Both the position numbers and the translations under genes were made by a program. From assembly GCF_900129495.1 (NCBI RefSeq), contig NZ_FQVX01000003.1, forward strand, positions 744,001-808,000: a DNA stretch of 64,000 nucleotides, read 5' to 3'. Below, in pieces: positions 11,351-19,846 of the stretch. The stretch comes from Geodermatophilus nigrescens (GTDB lineage Bacteria > Actinomycetota > Actinomycetes > Mycobacteriales > Geodermatophilaceae). Position 1 is the stretch's first letter. Each line of letters starts with the position of its first letter. The notes under the pieces were generated by a model. The model did not search any database and was not told the origin of the DNA. It saw only the letters and a program-made list of their open reading frames with translations.

Positions 11351-12018
11351 CGGCCGGCGAGGCAGGGGTCGACGGCGGGCACGGGCCGGGTGGCGGTGTA
11401 GACGACCGCCGGCGGCAGGTTGCGCCAGACGGTCGGCGACAGGTCGACGCTGCCGAAGTGCCGCTGCAGCCGCCGGTGCTGGCGCCGGCCGGGCGGCGCC
11501 CAGCGGGTCGCGCTGTAGGTGAACTGCGTGTGGGCGCCGGACGGCGCCAGGCAGGCGGCGACGTCGGCGACCAGCGCGTCGCCCTCCGGACCGGCGAAGG
11601 CCTGCCACGGCAGGCCGCTGACGACGAGGTCGACCGGCCCGAGCCCCCGCTCGGCGAGCGCGCGGGCCAGGCCGGACGCGGGGCCGCGGACGACGTCGAT
11701 GCCCGGGAAGCGGGCCTCGAGGTGGTCGGCCATGGCTGGGTTGAGCTCCAGGGCGAGGTAGCGCGCCGCGGGCGCCGCCGCGCGCAGGGCCGCGGTGAAG
11801 GACCCGGTGCCCGGCCCCAGCTCCACCACCACCGGCGGGCGGGCGGACGGCCGGCGCAGCGGGGCGACCATGCGCTCGGCCAGGGCGGGGGAGCTCGGCA
11901 CCAGTGAGGCGGTGCGCAGCGGCGCGCGGGCGAACTCACGGACGAACAGGCCGGTGCCGGACGGTCGCCGCCCACCCCGCGGGGCGGACGGCGACCCGGC
12001 GGCCGGGGCGCCGGTCAC
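11347..12018 (-). CDS. PmtA-like class I SAM methyltransferase
   Basis: SAM-dependent methyltransferase, 223 aa. The entry segment FVREFARAPLRTASLVPSSPALAERM and motif I VVELGPGTGSFTAAL resemble phospholipid N-methyltransferases (PmtA type) and rRNA dimethylase-like enzymes; LVVSGLPWQAF corresponds to motif IV. The actual substrate is uncertain. GTG 12018 is chosen because GGAGGT lies 4 bases upstream; an in-frame GTG at 12060 would overlap the SDR gene without a good ribosome site. It is coupled by overlap to the DedA-like gene, suggesting joint work on membrane lipids. Confidence 0.78.
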   Translation of the reverse strand: MTGAPAAGSPSAPRGGRRPSGTGLFVREFARAPLRTASLVPSSPALAERMVAPLRRPSARPPVVVELGPGTGSFTAALRAAAPAARYLALELNPAMADHLEARFPGIDVVRGPASGLARALAERGLGPVDLVVSGLPWQAFAGPEGDALVADVAACLAPSGAHTQFTYSATRWAPPGRRQHRRLQRHFGSVDLSPTVWRNLPPAVVYTATRPVPAVDPCLAGR

Positions 12019-12046
12019 GGGACCTCCGGACCTCGGCGCGACGCCG

Positions 12047-13033
12047 TCAGGCCGGTGCACGACGGTCGCCGGCCGGTCCGGCGACGTGCCCGGCCCCGTC
12101 CGCGGCGAAGGCCAGGCCGGTCAGCTCCTCGGAGAGCCGCCAGATGCGCGCGGCGTCCTCGGCGCTGCGCAGGGTGCGGTACAGGCGCTGCTCGGCCGGC
12201 GGGCCGCTCACGTGCCAGAACCGGCTGGGGCCGTAGAACCGGCCGCCGACGGCGTCGGGCGCCGTCGCGGCGAGCAGCGCGGGGAGGGCCGCGGTCTCCG
12301 GCGTCCCCGCGATGCCCAGCGCCGACAGCCGGCGGATGATCCGGAGCTCGCGCCCCTCGTCGGCGCGGCCGATCTCCGGCCGCGCCGCGAGCAGGCTGGT
12401 CGGGGCGACGCCGGGGTGGCTCAGGGTGCTCGTGATGCCCCAGCCGTGGGCGACGCTGCGCCGGTCGAGCTCGAGTGCGAACAGCCCGGCGGCGATCTTC
12501 GACTGGCTGTAGGCGCGCATCCCGTCGTAGGACCGCTCCCAGTCCGGGTCGTCCCAGTTGATCGCGTTGCTGTTCGCCGCGATGCTCAGCTGCGTCGTCA
12601 CCCGGGCACGGCCGGCACGCAGCAGCGGCATCAGCCGCGCCACGAGGGCGAAGTGGCCGAGGTGGTTCGTGCCGAACTGCAGCTCGTGCCCCTCGGCCGT
12701 CGTCCGGCGCTCCGGCGGCGTCATCACGCCCGCGTTGGCGATCAGGACGTCGATCGGGCGGCCCTCGGCGAGCAGGACGCCGGCCAGGTCGTCCACCGAC
12801 GCGAGGGAGGACAGGTCGAGCGCGTGCAGGGTGATCCGTGCCCCGGGGACGCGGGCGCGGATCTCCGCCGTCGCCGCCTCGCCCTTGCCGCGGTTGCGGA
12901 CCGGCAGGACGAGGTCGGCACCGGCCTGCGCCAGGCGGCGGGCCAGGACCAGGCCGATGCCGTCGCTGCCTCCGGTGAGGACCACCCGCTTGCCCGACAG
13001 GTCGGGGACGGGGATGTCGATGGTGCGGGCCAT
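12047..13033 (-). CDS. SDR oxidoreductase, protochlorophyllide-reductase-like group
   Basis: NAD(P)-binding SDR of 328 aa. TGGSDGIG cofactor loop (about residues 20-27), NAG region IANAGVM, and active site YSQSK (about residue 174). Extra C-terminal sequence and the segment [22 protein letters not shown] are typical of SDRs related to retinol dehydrogenase/protochlorophyllide reductase. ATG 13033 has AGGAG about 10 bases upstream; the open frame further up covers the divergent promoter. First gene of a minus-strand run SDR-methyltransferase-DedA, divergent from an MmyB-type regulator that is likely to control it. Confidence 0.85.
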   Translation of the reverse strand: MARTIDIPVPDLSGKRVVLTGGSDGIGLVLARRLAQAGADLVLPVRNRGKGEAATAEIRARVPGARITLHALDLSSLASVDDLAGVLLAEGRPIDVLIANAGVMTPPERRTTAEGHELQFGTNHLGHFALVARLMPLLRAGRARVTTQLSIAANSNAINWDDPDWERSYDGMRAYSQSKIAAGLFALELDRRSVAHGWGITSTLSHPGVAPTSLLAARPEIGRADEGRELRIIRRLSALGIAGTPETAALPALLAATAPDAVGGRFYGPSRFWHVSGPPAEQRLYRTLRSAEDAARIWRLSEELTGLAFAADGAGHVAGPAGDRRAPA

Positions 13034-13106
13034 CTCGGGCTCCTGTGCTCGTGGGGTCGGCGCTGTCCGCGCCGTGTCCCCACCGTCGGCGTTCCGGCCG
13101 GCGCGA

Positions 13107-13119
13107 GGCAGGACCTGCC
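13107..13119. promoter_or_regulatory. Inverted repeat, candidate operator 1
   Basis: GGCAGG-A-CCTGCC, a 13-bp near-perfect palindrome in the 211-bp space between the divergent SDR and MmyB-type regulator genes. Suitable position for a regulator binding site; not linked to a known consensus. Confidence 0.35.
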
Positions 13120-13153
13120 GATCCCCCCGTCCGGGCCCCGTGAGAGGGGGATC
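13120..13153. promoter_or_regulatory. Inverted repeat, candidate operator 2
   Basis: GATCCCCC (13120-13127) is repeated inverted as GGGGGATC (13146-13153) with an 18-base spacer, directly adjoining the first palindrome in the same divergent promoter region. A dimeric regulator could bind the two half-sites. Confidence 0.35.
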
Positions 13154-13160
13154 AGCGGGC

Positions 13161-13193
13161 CGTGTCTGCGCCGGCGCCGCGCCGATAGACACG
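13161..13193. promoter_or_regulatory. Inverted repeat, candidate operator 3
   Basis: CGTGTCT (13161-13167) and AGACACG (13187-13193), 19-base spacer, 52 bases before the regulator start. It could be an autoregulatory site or overlap the regulator promoter. Confidence 0.3.
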
Positions 13194-13244
13194 GCAGCGA
13201 CCGCCCCGGCCGGGCCGGTCGCACCCCATCCCCCGAGGAGACAC

Positions 13245-14126
13245 GTGGCCATCGACCGCACCGGGCTGGCGGAGTTCCTCCGCCGCCGCCGGGAAGTGCT
13301 CCAGCCCGAGGACGTCGGCCTGCCCCGCGGGCCGCGCCGCCGGACCGCCGGCCTGCGCCGCGAGGAGGCCGCGGCGCTGTGCTTCATGTCGACCGACTAC
13401 TACTCCCGCCTCGAGCGCGAGCGCGGACCGCAGCCGTCGGAGCAGATGATCGCCGCCATCGCGCAGGGGCTGCACCTGTCCGTCGACGAGCGCGACCACC
13501 TGTTCCGCCTCGCCGGGCACCAGCCGCCGCCCCGCGGCGCGGCGAGCGAGCACGTCAGCCCCGGGCTGCTGCGCATCTTCGACCGGCTGGGCGACACCCC
13601 GGCCGAGATCGTCACCGAGGTCGGCGAGACGCTCCGCCAGACGCCGCCCGGGGTCGCGCTCGTCGGCGACGCGATGCGCTACACCGGTCCGGCGCGCAGC
13701 CGGGGCTACCGCTGGTTCACCGACCCCGCGGCGCGGGACCTGTACCTGCCGGAGGACCACGCGCACATGTCGCGGACCTACGCCGCCGGGCTGCGCGCGC
13801 TGCTCGCGATGCGGGGACCGGGGTCGCGGGCCGCGTACCTCGCCGGGCTGCTCCTGGAGGAGAGCGAGGAGTTCCGCTCGCTGTGGGAGGTCCACGAGGT
13901 CGGGATCCACCTCGAGGAGCGGAAGCGCTACCGACACCCCGAGGTCGGCCGGCTCGACCTCAACTGCCAGACGCTGGTCGACCCGCACCAGTCGCACCGC
14001 CTCATGGTGTACACGGCCGAGCCCGGCACCGAGAGCCACGAGAAGCTCGAGGTGCTCGCGGTCATCGGGGCCCAGAGCCTCACGTCCTCGGGCGCCGGCG
14101 GCGCGGGGTCCGGGGGGCCGCGATGA
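13245..14126 (+). CDS. MmyB-type helix-turn-helix regulator
   Basis: XRE-like HTH (about residues 36-90, with [28 protein letters not shown]) fused to the MmyB-type C-terminal ligand-binding domain found in actinobacterial regulators of this class. GTG 13245 has GAGGAG 6 bases upstream. 293 aa is the normal size. These regulators commonly sit divergent from an SDR or exporter gene; here it is divergent from an SDR and overlaps the start of an MMPL exporter by 4 bases (ATGA). I infer it controls both sides in response to a small hydrophobic ligand. Confidence 0.85.
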   Translation: MAIDRTGLAEFLRRRREVLQPEDVGLPRGPRRRTAGLRREEAAALCFMSTDYYSRLERERGPQPSEQMIAAIAQGLHLSVDERDHLFRLAGHQPPPRGAASEHVSPGLLRIFDRLGDTPAEIVTEVGETLRQTPPGVALVGDAMRYTGPARSRGYRWFTDPAARDLYLPEDHAHMSRTYAAGLRALLAMRGPGSRAAYLAGLLLEESEEFRSLWEVHEVGIHLEERKRYRHPEVGRLDLNCQTLVDPHQSHRLMVYTAEPGTESHEKLEVLAVIGAQSLTSSGAGGAGSGGPR

Positions 14127-16300
14127 CCCGCCTGCTGCACCACCTCGGCCGGGCCACGGCCGCCCACCCGTGGCGCACCCTGACCGCCTGGGTGCTCCTC
14201 GCCGTCGTGGCCACCCTGACCGCCGGCGCGCTCGGCGGGACGCCCCAGGACGACTTCGACGTCGAGGGCGCCCGCGCGCTCACCGGCGTCGAGTCGCTGC
14301 GCGAGCACTTCCCCGGCTCGGGGGCGGCCGGCAGCTCCGCCCAGGTCGTCGTCCACGACCCTGCGGGCGGTGAGGTGAGCGACGCCGACGTCGCCGACCT
14401 GACCGCCCGGATCGCCGAGGTCGACCACGTGACGTCGGTGTCGCCGCCGCGCTGGTCCGACGACCGGGACACCGCCCTGCTCGGCGTCGTCCTCGACGTG
14501 CCCGTGACCGATCCCGACCTCGCCGGCGGCCGCGGCGTCGAGGCGCTGGAGGAGGCGGTGGACGGGGCCGCCGGCGGGCTGCGGGTCGAGCTCGGCGGCG
14601 AGCTGCCCAACACGTCCGCCGAGGAGGTGCAGGGCACTGGCGAGATCGCCGGCGTGGCGGTGGCCCTCGTGCTGATGGTCGTGGTCCTCGGCACCGTCGT
14701 CGCCGCGGGGCTGCCCCTGCTGGTGGCCCTCGCCGGGCTCGGCGTCTCCGCGGCCGGCATCAGCCTGCTGGCCGCCGTCACCGACGTCAGCAGCACCGCC
14801 CCGACGGTCGCGGTGATGGTGGGCCTCGGCGTCGGGATCGACTACGCCCTGCTGCTGGTCACCCGGCACCTGGAGTTCGTGCGGGCCGGCGTCCCGGTGG
14901 TCGAGGCCGCGGGCCGGGCGACGGCCACGGCGGGCCGCTCCGTGGTCTTCGCCGCGGCGATCGTCCTGGTCTCGCTGATGGGCCTCCCACTCGCCGGCAT
15001 CCCCATGTACTCGACGTTCGGGTTCGCCACCGGGATCGCCGTGGTGGCCGTCGCGGCGGCCGCGCTCACCCTCGTCCCGGCCCTCTGCGGACTCCTCGGC
15101 CGCAGGCTGCTGCCGCGGCGGGAGCGCCGCGGCCTCCCGCCCCGTCGGCGCCGGCCGGTGCGCGAGCCGTGGTCCGCGCGGTGGGCGGCGGCGGTCGCCC
15201 GCCGGCCGGTGCCCTGGGCGCTCGCCGGGGTGGTCGTCATGGGCGCGCTCGCCCTGCCGGCGCTCGACATGCGCACCTTCCCGCGGGACGTGTCGAACAA
15301 CCCGGCCGACAGCACGACGCGACAGGCCTACGACATCGTCACCGCGGAGTTCGGGGAGGGGGCCAACGGGCCCCTCACCGTGGTGGTCGACCGCGCGGAG
15401 GTCGGTGACGCGGGCGTCGCGGCGGCCGCCGCGCAGCTCCGGGGGACCGACGGTGTGGTCGCCGTCAGCGAACCGGTCGTGTCGCCGGACGGCGCGGTCG
15501 CCGTGCTCGAGGCGCAGCCCGCCTTCGGCCCCGCCGACGAGCGCACTCCCGGGCTGCTGGAGCGACTGCGCGCCGACCTCGACGGAGCGGAGGTCACCGG
15601 CAGCACCGCCATGTTCACCGACATCGCCGAGATGCTGTCGGGACGGCTGTGGCTGGTCGTCGGCTTCGTCGTCGCCGTGTCGGTGCTGCTGCTCGCGGCG
15701 ATGTTCCGCTCGGCCGTCGTGCCGCTGAAGGCGGCCGCGCTCAACCTGCTGTCGATCGGCGCCGCCTACGGCGTGGTCACCGCGGTGTTCCAGTGGGGCT
15801 GGGGGAGCGGACTGATGGGTCTCGACGCGGCCATGCCCGTCTCGAGCTGGCTGCCGATCCTGATGTTCGCGATCCTGTTCGGCCTGTCCATGGACTACGA
15901 GGTGTTCCTGCTCTCGCGGATCCGGGAGCACTGGCTGCGCAGCGGAGACGCCCAGGCGAGCGTGGTGCGCGGCGTCGCCGGCACCGGACGGGTCATCTCG
16001 ACCGCCGCCGCCGTCATGGTGGTCGTCTTCCTCGGGTTCGCCACCGAGTCCGATCTCGTCGTCCGGCAGATCGGCCTGGGGATGGCGGTCGCGGTGTTCC
16101 TCGACGCGACCGTCGTCCGGATGGTGCTCGTGCCCGCCACGATGAGCCTGCTCGGCCGGCGCAGCTGGTGGCTGCCCGGCCGGCTCGACCGGCTGCTGCC
16201 GCGGATCGAGGCCGAGGTGGCCGAGGACGCCGGGGACGCGGTCGGGTCGCCGGCGCCGGGCCGGGACCGCGAGGAGGAACTGCAGGGCGCGCGCGGCTGA
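14123..16300 (+). CDS. MMPL/RND-family membrane exporter
   Basis: MMPL-type transporter of 725 aa with a duplicated fold: TM1 near residues 17-37, a large extracellular loop, then a 5-TM bundle with GLGVGIDYALLL at about residue 235; the second half repeats this with GLSMDYEVFLLSRIRE near residue 587. The conserved GxxxDY motifs in TM4/TM10 positions carry proton-relay Asp residues. Substrates of such proteins are lipids or drugs. ATG 14123 overlaps the MmyB-type regulator stop, so regulator and pump are one operon. The C-terminal 40 residues are charged and cytoplasmic. Confidence 0.9.
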   Translation: MTRLLHHLGRATAAHPWRTLTAWVLLAVVATLTAGALGGTPQDDFDVEGARALTGVESLREHFPGSGAAGSSAQVVVHDPAGGEVSDADVADLTARIAEVDHVTSVSPPRWSDDRDTALLGVVLDVPVTDPDLAGGRGVEALEEAVDGAAGGLRVELGGELPNTSAEEVQGTGEIAGVAVALVLMVVVLGTVVAAGLPLLVALAGLGVSAAGISLLAAVTDVSSTAPTVAVMVGLGVGIDYALLLVTRHLEFVRAGVPVVEAAGRATATAGRSVVFAAAIVLVSLMGLPLAGIPMYSTFGFATGIAVVAVAAAALTLVPALCGLLGRRLLPRRERRGLPPRRRRPVREPWSARWAAAVARRPVPWALAGVVVMGALALPALDMRTFPRDVSNNPADSTTRQAYDIVTAEFGEGANGPLTVVVDRAEVGDAGVAAAAAQLRGTDGVVAVSEPVVSPDGAVAVLEAQPAFGPADERTPGLLERLRADLDGAEVTGSTAMFTDIAEMLSGRLWLVVGFVVAVSVLLLAAMFRSAVVPLKAAALNLLSIGAAYGVVTAVFQWGWGSGLMGLDAAMPVSSWLPILMFAILFGLSMDYEVFLLSRIREHWLRSGDAQASVVRGVAGTGRVISTAAAVMVVVFLGFATESDLVVRQIGLGMAVAVFLDATVVRMVLVPATMSLLGRRSWWLPGRLDRLLPRIEAEVAEDAGDAVGSPAPGRDREEELQGARG

Positions 16301-16315
16301 CCCCAGCCGTGTCCC

Positions 16316-16354
16316 GGGCCCGGTCCGCTCGACGTCGTCGGGTGGGCCGGGCCC
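16316..16354. terminator. Possible hairpin after MMPL gene
   Basis: Arms GGGCCCGG and CCGGGCCC separated by 23 bases, 16 bases after the MMPL stop and between convergent genes. The loop is long, so this is a weak terminator candidate. Confidence 0.35.
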
Positions 16355-16392
16355 CGGCACGCGGTCACCTCGGGCGGCGGGACGCCCGGCCG

Positions 16393-16935
16393 TCAGCCGA
16401 TCGACAGCGCGGTGCAGCGCCACACGCCGTGGTTGCCCTCGAGCCGGGCGGCGACCGCGTGCGCCCGGCCGGCCCGCCGGGCCACGGCGCTGATCTCCGC
16501 GACGCCGTCGACCGGCTCGCAGACCGACACCGGCCCGAGCAGGAGCGGTCCGGCGCCGTGGCTGCACCACGCCGGCCGGCGCCCGGCCAGCAGGGCGGCG
16601 TGCACGCCCGGCGCGGTCAGCCGCTGCACCTGACCCATCGGGCGGCGGCCGGCGAGCGCCTCGAGCACGGTGGTCAACAGCAGCCGCCCTGCCGCGCGCG
16701 GATCGGGCAGCCCGGCGCGCACCGACCACGCGGGACCGAGCAGGTCGGGCCGGCGCGCGGGTCCGCCGTCCGCGGCCGGGCGCGGCCCCGGGCGGTGCGG
16801 CGGCCGCGGCGGCGGGGTGGTCGGGTCGACCAGCACGGCGGCGGGCCCGCGCAGCGGCGGGTGCAGGGCCGGGACGAGCGTGAGGTGCGGGGCGGCGACG
16901 GCCGGCTGCGGGCCGGCGGGGGAGGCAGCGGTCAC
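16393..16935 (-). CDS. Rv3235-family protein of unknown function
   Basis: 180 aa, Pro/Arg-rich in the first 60 residues, then a compact domain with LLLTTVLEALAGRRPMGQVQRLTAPGVHAAL and a C-terminal VCEPVDGVAEISAVARRAGRAHAVAARLE. This matches my recollection of the small actinobacterial family typified by M. tuberculosis Rv3235, also found near secA. No catalytic motif, signal peptide or membrane segment is visible. GTG 16935 is the first start before the family-like region; no strong Shine-Dalgarno. It follows the LysM gene on the same strand after 120 bases. Function unknown. Confidence 0.65.
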   Translation of the reverse strand: MTAASPAGPQPAVAAPHLTLVPALHPPLRGPAAVLVDPTTPPPRPPHRPGPRPAADGGPARRPDLLGPAWSVRAGLPDPRAAGRLLLTTVLEALAGRRPMGQVQRLTAPGVHAALLAGRRPAWCSHGAGPLLLGPVSVCEPVDGVAEISAVARRAGRAHAVAARLEGNHGVWRCTALSIG

Positions 16936-17055
16936 GGGGGCTCCCGGGGTCGGGTCGGAGGGGTGGGCCGGGGGAGCGGCCGGGACGGGGCGGTGCAGGT
17001 GGTGAGGGCAGGTGGTGGGGGCAGGCGGTGCGGGCAGGTGGGACGGGTGGGTGGT

Positions 17056-17772
17056 TCAGGCGGGTGGGCGCAGCACCTGGCCGGGCAGCAGGAGGTCGGG
17101 GTCGGTGCCGATGACGTCGGCGTTGACCGACCACCACCGGCCGACCGCCTCGGCCACCTCGGCGTCGGCCGGCTCGCGCCCGGTCCGCTCGCGGAGGTCG
17201 GCCTCGGCGATCGACCACAGGCACTCGCCGCGCAGGACGACGTGGTCGCCCGGTGCGGGGAGGGGCCAGTCGGGGACCGGCGTCGTCGGAGTGCCGGTGG
17301 GGGTGGCCGCCGGCGCGGTGGGCCAGTCCGGCACGGCGGCCGGTGTGGTGGCGGCGGGCGTGGCGGCCGAGGCGGTGGCGGCGGCCGGGACGACGGCGGC
17401 CGGGACGACGGCGGCCGGGCCGGTGCAGCCGGTGAGCACCGGCGTCGCGGCGAGACCGACGCCGAGCGCGAGCGCGGCGGCCCGCCGGCCGGCGGCGGGC
17501 ACGACCACCCGCAGGACGAGCGCGGCGGCCGCACCGGCGAGTCCGGGGAGCGCGGAGAGGGCGGTGAGCACCAGCCCGAGCGCGCCCCACGCCCACGTCA
17601 GCCACGCGGCGGCCGCCACCGCGGACAGCAGCACGGCCTCCGGGCCGGCCGTGTCGACGGCGTGCTGGAGGCTCCCGGCCGAGAGCCAGGACGTGTCCGG
17701 GGTGAGCACGGCCAGCACGGCCGCCACCGCCGCCGTCGCCGCCGTCGTGACGACGAGCCGACGCATCGACAT
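17056..17772 (-). CDS. LysM-domain membrane protein
   Basis: 238 aa. N-terminal hydrophobic segment (residues 6-24), a second around 43-62 and a third around 66-92, then a further hydrophobic stretch containing a Cys (GLAATPVLTGCTG), an Ala/Pro/Thr-rich linker of about 60 residues and a C-terminal LysM-type domain (APGDHVVLRGECLWSIAEAD to LLLPGQVL). LysM binds peptidoglycan, so the protein probably tethers membrane and wall. ATG 17772 has GAGGAGGAGA immediately upstream. Divergent from the gene at 17856 across an 83-bp region with direct repeats. Confidence 0.82.
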   Translation of the reverse strand: MSMRRLVVTTAATAAVAAVLAVLTPDTSWLSAGSLQHAVDTAGPEAVLLSAVAAAAWLTWAWGALGLVLTALSALPGLAGAAAALVLRVVVPAAGRRAAALALGVGLAATPVLTGCTGPAAVVPAAVVPAAATASAATPAATTPAAVPDWPTAPAATPTGTPTTPVPDWPLPAPGDHVVLRGECLWSIAEADLRERTGREPADAEVAEAVGRWWSVNADVIGTDPDLLLPGQVLRPPA

Positions 17773-17809
17773 GTCTCCTCCTCTGCACGCGTCGGCGTAC
17801 TAGAGCAGA

Positions 17810-17828
17810 CAAACGCAAGCAAACGCAA
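17810..17828. repeat. Tandem 9-bp direct repeats in divergent promoter
   Basis: CAAACGCAA occurs at 17810-17818 and 17820-17828, phased by exactly 10 bases (one helical turn), with a weaker third copy (TGAACGCTG) just after. The repeats lie between the LysM gene and the gene at 17856, about 600 bp from a BldC-like regulator gene. Direct repeats at this phasing suit cooperative head-to-tail binding. Confidence 0.6.
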
Positions 17829-17843
17829 TGAACGCTGTGGATC

Positions 17844-17849
17844 TACGCT
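17844..17849 (+). promoter_or_regulatory. -10 element for leaderless gene at 17856
   Basis: TACGCT, 6 bases, then ATG 17856, with no Shine-Dalgarno. The CAAACGCAA repeats lie in the -35 zone of this promoter. Confidence 0.6.
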
Positions 17850-17855
17850 CCGGTC

Positions 17856-18425
17856 ATGCGCTGGCAGCAGCTGTTCACCGACCTGCAGGCGGAGTTCGAG
17901 GAGGCCGCCGCCGCGGAGGAGCGCGCCGAGCTGCCGTCCCGGTCGCGGGCCGAGACGGCGGCCGTCCGGCTGGCCGGGCGCCTCGGCGGCGCGGTGGGCG
18001 CGCGGGTGTCGTTGCGCTGCCGCGGGGCGGGCGAGGTCGCGGGCCGCCTCGAGGAGGTGGGGCCGGACTGGGCGCTGCTGACCGACGACGCCGGGCGCGA
18101 GGTGCTGGTGGCCCTGCCGGCGGTGCTGGCGGTGTCGGGACTGGTGCGGTCGACGGCGGCCGCGGAGCCGGCGTCGCCGGTGCGCGCGGCCCTGGACCTG
18201 CGGCGGGCGCTCCGCGGGCTGGCGCGCGACCGCGCCGCCGTGGCCGTCGTCCTGGACGACGGCGCGGTGCTCACGGGCACGGTGGACCGGGTGGGCGCGG
18301 ACTTCGTCGAGCTGGCCGAGCACGCGCCGGAGGACTTCCGGCGGGCCGGGGCCGTGCGCTCGGTGCGCGCGGTGGTGCTGGCGGCGGTGGCCGTGGTGCG
18401 GACGCTGACCCCGGGCGCCGCCTGA
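17856..18425 (+). CDS. Conserved-looking protein of unknown function
   Basis: 189 aa, soluble. The N-terminus MRWQQLFTDLQAEFEEAAAAEERAEL looks helical; the middle (residues about 48-85, RVSLRCRGAGEVAGRLEEVGPDWALL) and a second similar stretch (VAVVLDDGAVLTGTVDRVGADFVEL, about 125-150) both resemble small beta-barrel/Sm-like repeats, which I infer from the alternating pattern only. No catalytic motif. Apparently leaderless ATG start. Its stop is 2 bases from the stop of the convergent BldC-like gene. I do not recognise a named family with confidence. Confidence 0.6.
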   Translation: MRWQQLFTDLQAEFEEAAAAEERAELPSRSRAETAAVRLAGRLGGAVGARVSLRCRGAGEVAGRLEEVGPDWALLTDDAGREVLVALPAVLAVSGLVRSTAAAEPASPVRAALDLRRALRGLARDRAAVAVVLDDGAVLTGTVDRVGADFVELAEHAPEDFRRAGAVRSVRAVVLAAVAVVRTLTPGAA

Positions 18426-18427
18426 GG

Positions 18428-18736
18428 TCAGCGGCGGGAACGCCGTCCGCGGGTGGGGCCGGCCTCGGCCGGTGTCTCGGCCTCGGCGTCCCCGCCCGCC
18501 GCGGGGGCCTCGGCGGACGCGAGCTCCTCGGCGGCGGGGACCGCACCGGCGCGCGCCTCGGCGTACTTCCGCTGGATGAACCGCTCGAGCTCGTCGACCT
18601 CGACCCGCCACTGGCCGCGGCCGCCGATCTGGATGGCGATCAGCTCCCGGCGCCGCACCAGCGCGTAGGCCTGCGACCAGGAGACGTTGAGGACCTCGGC
18701 GACGTCGTCGAGGGTCAGGAATCGCGGTGTGGGCAT
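18428..18736 (-). CDS. BldC-like MerR-type HTH regulator
   Basis: 102 aa. The first 60 residues form a small winged HTH of the BldC/excisionase type: LTLDDVAEVLNVSWSQAYALVRRRELIAIQIGGRGQWRVEVDELERFIQRK. The remaining 40 residues are acidic and Ala-rich. BldC in Streptomyces controls development and binds direct repeats. ATG 18736 follows GGAG. The frame continues upstream but without a plausible start close to the HTH. A perfect 8-bp inverted repeat lies 58 bases upstream. Whether this is a true BldC orthologue or another DNA-binding protein of the excisionase family cannot be decided here. Confidence 0.8.
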   Translation of the reverse strand: MPTPRFLTLDDVAEVLNVSWSQAYALVRRRELIAIQIGGRGQWRVEVDELERFIQRKYAEARAGAVPAAEELASAEAPAAGGDAEAETPAEAGPTRGRRSRR

Positions 18737-18793
18737 GGCTCTCCGTCCAGTCGCCGCCAGTCTGTCAGCACCGCGACCGTCCGCGTGCATCCC

Positions 18794-18815
18794 GTCCACA
18801 CCCGAACGTGTGGAC
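18794..18815. promoter_or_regulatory. Inverted repeat between BldC-like and SAF genes
   Basis: GTCCACAC-N6-GTGTGGAC, perfect 8-bp arms, in the divergent region upstream of both genes. The dyad suits an operator for a dimeric regulator; no promoter box is obvious next to it. Confidence 0.45.
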
Positions 18816-18937
18816 AACCCGTGCGTCCATCCGCACCCGTATCGCATCATCTGCGTCCGACCGCGCGGGACGCCGGTCGTCACGCCCGCCGGTGCGGGGG
18901 AGCCGGGCACGGCTCCGGGGACTGAGAGGAGCGCCCG

Positions 18938-19846
18938 GTGAGCGCTGCCACGCGCACGGTGCCGCCGACGGCCACGCCGGCCACGGGGACGGCGGCGGGC
19001 CCGGTGCCGCGCCGCGTCCGCCCGCCGCGGTGGCTGGACCTGCGGCTGGTCCTCGGTGTCCTGCTGGTGCTGGGGTCGGTGCTGCTCGGTGCGCGGGTGG
19101 TCGGTGCCGCCGACGCGACCGTGCCCGTCTGGTCCGTCGCCGCCGACCTCGCCGCGGGCACCGAGATCCAGGCCGCCGATCTCGTCGCCGTGCAGGTCCG
19201 CCTGGGCGACGCCGCCGGCGCCTACCTGTCCACCGGCACCGACCCCGCCGGCCGCACGCTCGCCCGGGCGGTGCGGGCCGGAGAGCTGCTGCCGCGCGCT
19301 GCCCTGGAGGAGCCGGCCGACCTGGTCCAGGTGGCCCTCCCGGTGCAGGCCGGCTACGTCCCGCCGGGCCTGACCCGCGGACAGGTCGTCGACGTCTACG
19401 GCGTGACCGACCCCGCCGGCACCACGACCGGCGAGGGCGTCGTCCCCGTGGTCGAGGGGGCGACGGTGCAGGCGGTCAGCGGGCGCGCCGAGGGCGTGCT
19501 GTCGACGGCGACGACGACGGTGCAGGTGGTCGTCGGCGTCCCCGCCGCGGACGCGGCCGCGGTGCTCGGGTCGATCGGCGGGCGGCCGCTGGTCGTCGTG
19601 GTGCACGGCTCGGTGGACGGCTCGGTGGACGGTGCTCCCTCCGCGGCGCGGCCGTCGGCCTCCCCGTCCCCGGGCGCCCCGACGACGGGCGCCTCCTCGA
19701 CGAGCACCCCGACGACCGGCGCGCCCGCCGCGGGCGGTCCGCTGCCGGCGCCCGCCGCGCCGTCGACGGCGGCCGCGCCTCCCGCGGTGCAGCCCGCCCC
19801 GGCGCCGGTCGCCGGCCCGGGCGCTCCCGCCGGGCCCACCCTCTGA
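18938..19846 (+). CDS. SAF-domain membrane-anchored protein (CpaB/RcpC-like)
   Basis: 302 aa. Short cytoplasmic N-terminus, one TM helix at about residues 34-54, then a SAF domain (about 63-130, with AADLAAGTEIQAADLVAVQV and GRTLARAVRAGELL) and a CpaB/RcpC-like beta region (QVALPVQAGYVPPGLTRGQVVDVYG). The last 80 residues are Pro/Ser/Thr-rich, likely unstructured or glycosylated wall-spanning. CpaB/RcpC proteins help assemble Tad/Flp pili, but no pilin, CpaF or TadBC genes are nearby. GTG 18938 with GAGAGGAG upstream. Its stop overlaps the next ATG by one base. Confidence 0.8.
   Translation: MSAATRTVPPTATPATGTAAGPVPRRVRPPRWLDLRLVLGVLLVLGSVLLGARVVGAADATVPVWSVAADLAAGTEIQAADLVAVQVRLGDAAGAYLSTGTDPAGRTLARAVRAGELLPRAALEEPADLVQVALPVQAGYVPPGLTRGQVVDVYGVTDPAGTTTGEGVVPVVEGATVQAVSGRAEGVLSTATTTVQVVVGVPAADAAAVLGSIGGRPLVVVVHGSVDGSVDGAPSAARPSASPSPGAPTTGASSTSTPTTGAPAAGGPLPAPAAPSTAAAPPAVQPAPAPVAGPGAPAGPTL

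Noticed and set aside
11795-14122. 1501-codon frame joining sequence upstream of the MMPL transporter
   Set aside because: Only the part from ATG 14123 has transporter character; the rest is shadow of the methyltransferase, SDR and regulator genes.
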